This document shows, piece after piece, positions 57,801 through 64,000 of a stretch of DNA of 64,000 nt. Every line of letters starts with the position of its first letter. Positions within the stretch are counted from its first letter, which is position 1. Source of the stretch: Paroedura picta (taxonomy: Eukaryota > Chordata > Lepidosauria > Squamata > Gekkonidae). The notes under the pieces are model-generated. The model was not told the DNA's origin and did not search any database. It saw nothing but the letters and a program-made list of their open reading frames with translations. The stretch is from positions 77,751,765-77,815,764 of the forward strand of contig NC_135369.1 of assembly GCF_049243985.1 (NCBI RefSeq), in the 5' to 3' direction. The translations under genes were made by a program, and so were the position numbers.

Positions 57801-60800
57801 GGCTAGGAATTTTTAAAAAACCAAGAAACTTGTAAATGAAAGACCACACATCTACCTCTCTCAAAGTGCTTGAAAAAGAAATTCAAGACTAACAAATAAT
57901 ATTGAATTTCTTGTAAGCAAGAATTCAATCTATAAAGCCATTTTAAGCAGGCTGAACTAATGCTGATAACAATAGCGTTTTTGTTCAGGCTATTTCACTG
58001 TATAAGAAAATGTCAATAAGGTCTATAAGCAATGTCTAAATACAGAGGTGTATTTCCTTATACAAGAAGGAATACCCATATAGCTCAGCTTAGTTCTCCT
58101 CTTGCATGTATGGTGTGTGTTTAGGCCAGGCTTTCTCAACCAAGGTTTTTAAAACTTGTTAAATATTTCTCCAGTGATATGACCACATATGGTCATGTTG
58201 ACCTATCCCCCCCCATGGCCAATAATGGGCCTGGAGGGGGTGGGAAGGGAAGGGGCCCTTGGTGGGTATGTACACAGCTAGGCTTCCCAATCATATTCTG
58301 CACAATTCTGCCACTTCTGGAGTTTCTCAAAGCCTGAAGAATGTTTCAGGGTTTCTCCATGGTAAAAAAGTTGAGAAAGGTTGGTCTAGGTAGTAAACCA
58401 GGGCAGTCTAAGTGGATAAGTAAGTTTGAACCATATTGGGAGGGCAGTATAGAAATGTAATAAATAATAAGTAATGGCAGGTCCAATTATTCCATTCTGC
58501 CCTTAGCTTTTACTTGGTCAAAGCTGCCAACCTATCCTAGTATGCTGTCTGTATACACAGCAAGGGAGGGAAGAAGAGAAATAGGCACTGACTATCCCTG
58601 TGAGGAAACACCTTTCCTATGGAAGTCTATAAGCATCTACAGTACCATGTGAAATCTGAACTGACACTGATTGTTAAACCACTATAGTAATACCCAATTT
58701 CTCCAGTAATGGAAGTGCAGTACTACGAGGGAAAACTGCTGTAAAAGAAAATACACTAAAAGTGCAACCCGAAGCACGGCTATTCAGAATCCAACCGGTC
58801 TACTCAACAAGGCTTATTCCCAGGAAATTGTTCTGTAGATCACCTAATGACTAGTACTGTAGATAACCTAATGACTAAAAGTCTGTAGTAACTTTGTAAA
58901 TATTTAGAAGTTGCTTCTTGTTCTGAAGTGAATAGCCCAGGCTAGTGTGATCCCGTCATATTTCAGAAGGTAAAACAAGGTCAGCCCTGCATAATACTTG
59001 AATGGGAGACCACCAAGAAAGTATAGGATTGCTATACCAAGGCAGGCAATGGCAAATCACTTCTGAACATTTGCCCTGCAAACCCTACAGGGTACGTTCT
59101 GACGGCACTTTCCACCATCAACGACACCTTGTTCACTATTAGTCTCCCCACTGCTATCCCTACCAGTTCTTCCTCCTACTGTTAAAGAATTGCTGGCTCT
59201 TTGCATGAGGAACAAGCACATTATGCTACAGGGGCCACAGGTGAATGACAGATTGCAAGACTGCTTCATAAGGGTTTCCCTGGATAAATTAAAGGGTACC
59301 CAAGTAGGTTTCCAGACATCCCATTTCTTCCTATAATACAGATACACTATAGAAATTAAATCACATAAAGTACACCATGCACACTTTGATAAATAGCTTT
59401 CAATTAAGAAATTACATCTTCTAAAATCTTATTATTATATAAAAGCTCTTATACAGGTTAGAATTGCATTCAGTCTTCCTGTTTAATGTAACACAGTTGA
59501 GTGGATGAAATTTGAGGCAGTGGGAACAAGAACATACAATGAGCCTGTTAAATCACCATGTACACTCATCTTTCCTTTATGGGCCAAAAAGGTGGAAATG
59601 CTATGCTGTCAGCAGCTTGGCAGACAAGGGAGTTGCGGGGGGGGGGGGGGAACGACGCAAAGCAATCAACTGAGATCACTTCTGAAAAACCTGATTAGTG
59701 ATCCCATTGTTTTTCAGGACAAAACTAGATATACAGGTTTTTAAAGTCTTAGGACTGGATTTCCCACTTCAGATCACCTGCAGCCACACGGTAGCTATTG
59801 GGAAATGGCTATTAAAAAAAAACAATAAAAAGAGAATAGCCCACTTGGGCTCAGAATGCCACTGTGGAGAAAGCAAGGGCTCCTGCCTTCCCACCCCCAG
59901 TCATTTTCCTGCACTGAAAAAGTGCTGTGAGGTTATTTCCTCATTTTTGTTATTACATGTGGTATTCTGTACACACTGGAGCAATAGGATGGGGAAACAA
60001 CTCCTCCCAGCACTGTTTAAATGCAGAAAAATGGCTTCAGAGGGAGCCCTTCTTTTTCCCATGGTTGTGTCTAGGCCCAAACATGCTGCTGCTGTTGTTT
60101 TTTCAGTTCATTCCCTACAGCTGCTGTGTGGAACTAAAATGGCATCTGAAAAACCTGGTCCAAACGCCTCAAAAACCCTAAGCCTTCCCTCAATGAACAT
60201 ACTGAGCTTTCTTCAAGATTAAAAATGTCAAACTTTCATAGGTATAAAGAAGCAGTTTGTGAACAGTCCACCTGACATCCTTTGAATGCTATGCCATTTA
60301 AGCATATCCAGTGTTGTCAATAAGATATTTCCATCCTTTTAAAGCACACTGAAACAAAGAGGGAAATCTAATTTGTGCTATGGATTGTGGGAATGACACT
60401 TGGGAAGGGGGGTTCTTTCAGATCAATTCGCACAGATCTAGGATCTTAGATATAAAAATGCTAGGCATACTGTTGGCCACATCAAAGGACAAACACATCA
60501 TGGGTATGAGCACCACACAACATAATTTACATCAAAACATGCAGACAAAGCTGCTTTCAGCAAACTTTTAAGGTGTGGAAGCAGGTATTTACAATCCAAG
60601 GGCTCTCTTCCCATATTAGCCATCACCAAACAGCCCAATAAAATAGTGGGGAAAAGATTCTGTATTTATCTGACTAGGCAAGGAGTAGAAAACTTTGCAA
60701 TTAAGAAGAGTAGCCATGTCAGGTATGAGGAATGCACCCTTTAGAGAAATGTAAGCCGTTCTGAAAACTTCTCAGTCCCCAAAACAGGCAGTGGACAGAA

Positions 60801-61781
60801 AGATACCACAAGGATTACTTTGCAAAAGTAATCAGATTACAAGGAAGTTGATTTAATTTGGTAAATCCACCACTAAAATGGCTGAATTTCAGAAAGGTAC
60901 ATTAATATGTTTCATTGAAAGTGTTTTCTTAAAGAAGAATTTTATAACATTGATATATATATCGTTCCTGTTTTATGTGAACTGCCCTGAGCCTTCGGGG
61001 AAGGCAGTATACAAATATATAATATAAATAAATCAATTGGGACATAATACATTATATGAAATAAACACAGCATATAACTGCTTAATTTGGATGGGGGGTT
61101 AATTAAAACACCTTACCCAGCAAAATTAAGGTCTTCTTTGTCAACTGTATCAAAATAACTATCTTGTTCAAATGAATCTGAAAGAGACAAGATGTAGGGA
61201 GATTTCATAATATCAAAACAAATAACATTTTTACTATTAAAAACATGCTCAATGAACAATGCTGATTGGAGGAATTCTTTGGAAATCTGGCAGATATACT
61301 GGTTCATGTTTTTGTTCTTTCCTTTATAAATTGTATTTAATGAGCGTTTACATTTTGTGTACTTAACCAGAGCTGTAGGAAGCGCAGACAAGAAAAAAAT
61401 AAAATAAATAAAATCAGGCCATAGCACAGGCAGGTTTAAAGATTTTGTGATATTTTGCAGTGTGCAGTAAAGCATTAAGTGAACTCCAATTGGATTTCTT
61501 CACAGACACCTCTGAACACCTCTGAACTGGGACCCTTTTATAGAAAGTCATCCTGCCTTTCATCAACTGGCTCAACCTTAGAAAATCTGCCAAAGAACTG
61601 TAACCATCTTCCATGGACGACAAAGTATGTTACCTGCCCTTGACAAAGTTAAAGTAAGGAGCTGTGTCCAATAGCCTTACCTAATGCTCTTTCAAACTCA
61701 TCATCATCCACATCTTCCACGCTTTCATCATCTCTAGCGGGTCTCTTTTTTTCCTTCTCGATGTCAAGCTTTTTATAAAAT
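51742..61781 (-). CDS. CEBPZ: CEBPZ (CCAAT/enhancer-binding protein zeta, Noc1/Mak21 homologue), C-terminal seven exons; partial at right edge
   Basis: CEBPZ is a mainly nucleolar protein of the CBF/Mak21 family, essential for large-subunit ribosome maturation. The window holds only the C-terminal tail of about 230 residues; the conserved core lies beyond 64 kb. Seven exons join in frame with canonical splice sites and consistent phases. In order they encode: [12 protein letters not shown] and an acidic [25 protein letters not shown]; an acidic stretch with [13 protein letters not shown] and [11 protein letters not shown]; a basic [52 protein letters not shown]; and the basic C-terminus [17 protein letters not shown] to stop. 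The C-terminal third is nearly colinear with the human protein. Alternating acidic and Lys/Arg-rich blocks suit a nucleolar factor. Confidence 0.95.
52395..53258 (-). mobile_element. CR1/L3-type LINE 3' region, noncoding
   Basis: In reverse it carries the well-known amniote CR1/L3 3' end: AAAGAGTTGGAAGGGATCTC at the tail, CAGTACTCCAAGTGAGGCCT, TGACTCATGTTCAGTATATG, and AACAACACAGGACCCAAGAC with CATTAACAAGCACCCTTTGG. About 0.86 kb, moderately diverged, in the last CEBPZ intron. Confidence 0.88.
54061..54142 (-). CDS. CEBPZ: CEBPZ exon [14 protein letters not shown]
   Basis: Acceptor CTTTGAAG, then [20 protein letters not shown] and MANKDNA plus one base, donor GTAAGT. Nearly identical to the human [25 protein letters not shown] segment, the most conserved part of the C-terminus. 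Confidence 0.95.
54229..54290 (-). CDS. CEBPZ: CEBPZ exon [15 protein letters not shown]
   Basis: Sixty-two bases: acceptor TTTAAAG, two bases completing Gly, [20 protein letters not shown], then donor GTATGT in phase 0. It corresponds to human KKKRN...LFVSAEE. Confidence 0.9.
54362..54730. repeat. Interspersed repeat, possibly a solo LTR (copy B)
   Basis: Begins TGTTAAGGGTTAATGTGTAA and shares GAACCTTTGAGTAACAGGCT, CAGTTGGGAACTGACAG, GGACTGGGAAGG and AGAAGTGATCCCTG with the 31.4-kb copy. No coding part. In a CEBPZ intron. Confidence 0.45.
55175..55330 (+). mobile_element. 3' part of the same tRNA-derived SINE family
   Basis: GGGTGACCTTGGGGTAGTCT, CTCAGCCCCACCTACCTCAC and CATTTTGAGACTCCTTCAGG, in the order of the 15.2-kb copy. 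In a CEBPZ intron. Confidence 0.8.
55625..55903 (-). mobile_element. tRNA-derived SINE, same family, near full length
   Basis: Reverse copy, 279 bp: AGAAGAGTTGGTTCTTATAT at the tail, CGGCTTACAGTCGCCTTCCC, GGTCACCCAGCTGGCTGCAT, and AACCACTACACCAAACTGGC at the tRNA head. The best-preserved copy of this family here. Confidence 0.92.
56006..56089 (-). CDS. CEBPZ: CEBPZ exon, basic [10 protein letters not shown] block
   Basis: Acceptor GATGACAG, then [20 protein letters not shown] and MDFAGSLK plus one base, donor GTAACA. It matches the human lysine-rich DFDFAGSFQG region, likely a nuclear or nucleolar targeting stretch (inference). Confidence 0.9.
56225..56380 (-). repeat. Degraded SINE, antisense
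   Basis: ATCCTCACTTGTGAGGTAGG, GGAATTCAATCCGGAGTCTC and TTTAACCACTACACCTTATT keep the antisense SINE order. In a CEBPZ intron. Confidence 0.55.
56675..56826 (-). mobile_element. 5'-truncated BovB 3' end
   Basis: About 150 bases matching the last part of the 9.4-12.6 kb BovB in reverse: GTTGTTGTTAGGTGCGAAGT to the segment encoding the tryptophan-rich C-terminus. Similar GAGGGAAA and GGGGGAAA flank it, a possible 8-bp duplication. It lies in a CEBPZ intron. Confidence 0.9.
57621..57790 (-). CDS. CEBPZ: CEBPZ exon, acidic domain
   Basis: Encodes [33 protein letters not shown] and [16 protein letters not shown]. Acceptor CAAAAG, donor GTAAAA, phases 2 and 1. The EVSLGSMD and GGTFMDV blocks are near identical to human CEBPZ and make the identification secure. 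Confidence 0.95.
58127..58384. mobile_element. hAT-type MITE, CAGGCTTTCTCAA family
   Basis: Left CAGGCTTTCTCAACC and right GTTGAGAAAGGTTGG form inverted ends. The interior matches the 44.0-kb copy (CACATATGGTCATGTTGACC, TTTCTCAAAGCCTGAAGAAT). In a CEBPZ intron. Confidence 0.8.
58932..59098 (+). mobile_element. 5S rRNA-derived SINE, 3'-truncated
   Basis: GATCCCGTCATATTTCAGAA, TAATACTTGAATGGGAGACC and GGCAGGCAATGGCAAATCAC follow the same order as the other copies. It ends at CCCTACAGGGT without the BovB-like tail. In a CEBPZ intron. Confidence 0.8.
59754..60130. repeat. Interspersed repeat of unknown class (copy B)
   Basis: CAGAATGCCACTGTGG, GGGCTCCTGCCTTC, CCCCCAGTCATTTTCCTGC and GTGCTGTGAGG parallel the 25.8-kb copy; upstream TCACCTGCAG and GGCTATTAAAAAAAAACAA also match. 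An open frame here has no recognisable product. In a CEBPZ intron. Confidence 0.5.
60970..61036 (+). mobile_element. L2-type 3' tail fragment
   Basis: TGTGAACTGCCCTGAGCCTT, GGGGAAGGCAGTATACAAAT and an ATAAATAAATC tail. It lies in a CEBPZ intron, 80 bases from an exon. Confidence 0.65.
61117..61177 (-). CDS. CEBPZ: CEBPZ exon DSFEQD-DLNFAG
   Basis: Sixty-one bases, acceptor CTCTTTCAG to donor GTAAGG, encoding [20 protein letters not shown] plus two bases of Gly. It is colinear with the human DTFEDDN...DMDFAGN segment. The acidic content continues from the previous exon. Confidence 0.9.
61681..61781 (-). CDS. CEBPZ: CEBPZ exon (sixth from last of those further in, first in this window)
   Basis: Acceptor TAATCCTCAG, then one base completing Arg, [20 protein letters not shown] and [13 protein letters not shown], and donor GTAAGG in phase 1. 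It corresponds to the human RYYKK...IEDVDDEEFEELI region. It starts in phase 2, so the preceding exon must end with two codon bases; that exon was not found up to 64000. Confidence 0.92.
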
Positions 61782-62700
61782 CTGAGGATTAAAAATAAAA
61801 AATAAAATGCTGTGAACATTCAAATAAATCAACAATCAACAAAATATGCCAACTGGACAAAGTTATAGTATGGTTTATTTCTCTGGGTTAATTTTGTGAG
61901 ACTTCTAAAATCTATTTAGGCCAACACATTCCCTTTCTTATGATATCACAGTGCAAAAAATTACCACCAGCCCAGTGCTTGTTTGCTGATAAAGCAGGGA
62001 GAGTTGGCTCCAGCCAAACGTAAAAGCATTCACATGATATTTGGGAACCAAGTACACCAAGAGACTTCAAACTTTTTGAGCCTGCAGGTGCCTCTGGCAT
62101 TCTGACACAGGATGGTGGGTGCAACTGGAAAATGGCTGCCTTGGAGACAGCCAACCACAACATGTCAGGGAGTGACATTACGCATAATATAATAAATAAG
62201 AAATATAATAAATAAATAACTCTAATAGCAGCTATTCAGCATTTCAGGCAGAAGCTCCATTTAACAGGATTCATTTTAAAAGGGACATACTGCTTTAAAA
62301 TATGTTCTTGCATATACAGACAACTAACTGTCAGCCATTCAGTCAAGATTATTGTATTACAGCGGCAGCTGCTCCCAAAGTAACATTAAACAAAATCTAT
62401 TCAACCAATCGGATCTCCAATGGAACCTCCCTGGGCAGAATTGCAATTTGGCTTTACCCACTCTCTAAATATGTTTGGAAAGTGTCAGGAAAAATGTTGG
62501 TAGGCACCATAGCACCCATGGGCACCATCTTGGGGGGCCCTGCAGCAAATCCAGAGATATAAATATTATCCAAAATGATAAAACACTACTGTAAAGACAT
62601 GAAATTGCTCAAGCTAGTTCATAGATGAAACCATACACTTATTTCAGTGACAGTTGCAATCACCTTCCCACATTCATTAAATACTTCCGTAAAACAAGAT

Positions 62701-62760
62701 TATGGTTGAGGTAAAAACATGTAAATAAAATATGGTTGAGGTAAAAACATGTAAATAAAA
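62701..62760 (+). repeat. Perfect 30-bp direct duplication
   Basis: TATGGTTGAGGTAAAAACAT plus GTAAATAAAA occurs twice in a row without mismatch, so it is recent. Confidence 0.98.
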
Positions 62761-62849
62761 CCCGTTCCAGATCATCCCATCACTGAACAAATGGCTGAGA
62801 AATGGAATAATTGAATAACTATAGGATATTTATTTCTTTTATAGTTTTT

Positions 62850-62945
62850 ACTGTATTTTAACCAGAATTTTAATGTGCTGTAAACTGCCCACAGCCTGTT
62901 TGCTGAGAGGGTTGGTCTATAAATTCAATAATTTTATTTATTTAA
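62850..62945 (+). mobile_element. L2-type 3' tail fragment
   Basis: GCTGTAAACTGCCCACAGCC, then GGTTGGTCTATAAATTCAAT and TTTATTTATTTAATG resemble the L2 terminal hairpin and tail. Confidence 0.5.
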
Positions 62946-63128
62946 TGTTTATTTTAAACATTTCTGTCTTGCCTTATCTCCTCAGTCTCAAGCCAATGAC
63001 TTTTGCTGAATACTTTCCTCTATGTTATATTTCTTTTCTCATGAGTCAAAAGGAGTTCCCAGGAGAAAGTTATACAGATGGATCTGCCTAAGAGTATGGT
63101 GTGACATGAGAATGTCCCATGGTTTAGC

Positions 63129-63264
63129 CAGGGGTAGTCAAACTGCGGCCCTCCAGATGTCCATGGACTACAATTCCCATGAGCCCCTGTCAACATTCGC
63201 TGGCAGGGCCTCATGGGAATTGTAGTTTGTGGACATCTGGAGGGCCACAGTTTGACTACCCCTT
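63129..63264. mobile_element. Palindromic MITE, same family (long form)
   Basis: CAGGGGTAGTCAAACTGCGG at the left mirrors CCACAGTTTGACTACCCCT at the right. The loop side keeps GAGCCCCTGTCAACATTCGC and TGGCAGGGCCTCATGGGAAT, missing from the 17.7-kb copy. GTTTAG at 63122-63127 and 63265-63270. Confidence 0.85.
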
Positions 63265-64000
63265 GTTTAGACACATCTCACACATTTACTTTAAGACATG
63301 ATATCCTGCTTTTCTATGTCAACTTTTCAGGTAGCTATGATTCCACAATGCTTATCAGTACAGTATTTGCCCCAAAACCTGTATCATCTTAAAAAGCTTA
63401 CCAAAAATGAGAAATTCCAATAAACACCTAAAAAATGAAGATGGTGCATCATAGTTATAGCTGCTGATGCAACCTAAGCCACAGTACTGAATGGCAGCGG
63501 ATAGCAAGGAATACCACCATTTGGATTGACAACAAGTGTCAGAAACCCACATGTAGTTCTGCCATAATTTAGTAGTTTGCCATTCCTTTTGCAGTTCTCA
63601 GAACACACCAGATGCCTTAACATTCCTCTCTTCCCTTTCCCCTCTCAAGTCCCTTTGGTCTCTCCCTCCTTCCCATTATTTTCTCACCCCTATTTGTTAT
63701 CAAGATGTTGTGACTTCCTTGACATGGTATCTGTCTTATGTTCCCAGGAAGGGGGGCATCTCCCCTGAACCCTATATGTGTTCTTATGTAATCTGTACAT
63801 TAGTTCAAAGTATGCTTTAGGTATAGTAACTTGCTTCACTCTAATAAAGAAACTTTTCTAAAGAAAGTTTGCTTTTCTTAGAGTGAATGAAGAAAATCAC
63901 AAACAGAAGCAGATATAAAGAAAAACAAAACGAGAAAAGGTGGGGGAATTAAATGCTGTGACTGTGCTGGGAAAGCTCTCTGTGACAGTAAGCATGGGGC

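Larger units (their letters stand above)
61782..64000 (-). other. CEBPZ intron DNA to the window edge
   Basis: By the phase of the exon at 61781 another CEBPZ exon must lie upstream, but none is recognised here. The stretch holds an L2 tail, a 30-bp duplication and a palindromic MITE. A minus-strand frame at 63355-63552 does not resemble CEBPZ. Confidence 0.6.

Noticed and set aside
63355-63552. Possible further CEBPZ exon on the minus strand
   Set aside because: The translation does not resemble CEBPZ, and no suitable donor in the required phase is evident.

Overview
This is vertebrate nuclear DNA, most likely from a squamate reptile. It is gene-poor and AT-rich, with long introns and spliced exons. 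It carries a typical squamate set of repeats: a BovB (RTE) LINE with an open reading frame, L2 and CR1/L3 LINEs, Sauria-type tRNA SINEs, 5S rRNA-derived SINEs, Penelope-like fragments and many hAT-type MITEs. The species cannot be named from the window alone.

Right half (about 32.4-64 kb): three host genes in the order known from human chromosome 2p22. SULT6B1 (cytosolic sulfotransferase) is on the minus strand at 32439-42556, with six coding exons recognised and exon 3 not securely found. CEBPZOS (small mitochondrial membrane protein) is on the plus strand, coding 48617-51692, with a CpG-island promoter near 44.5-45.06 kb. CEBPZ (nucleolar ribosome-biogenesis factor) is on the minus strand; its last seven coding exons lie at 51742-61781 and the rest lies beyond the right edge. 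Splice sites and intron phases agree through all identified exons, apart from the SULT6B1 exon 3 gap. CEBPZOS and CEBPZ converge with stop codons 49 bases apart, so their 3' ends probably overlap antisense. The link between the genes is conserved neighbourhood, not a shared pathway.

Left half (1-32 kb): no host gene recognised. Main items are a near full-length BovB with an uninterrupted 1009-residue endonuclease/reverse transcriptase (9.37-12.61 kb), a 0.4-kb purine tract, a degraded Penelope-like element with 114-bp inverted ends (23.39-25.80 kb), an 87-bp minisatellite, and scattered SINE, LINE and MITE copies.

The observations I would follow first are: the open BovB beside two SINE families whose 3' ends resemble its tail; very short inverted Penelope-like insertions with target duplications and a hammerhead-like core; two hAT MITEs sitting end to end on one 8-bp target; small templated rearrangements inside SINEs; and the unfound SULT6B1 exon that should carry the catalytic histidine.
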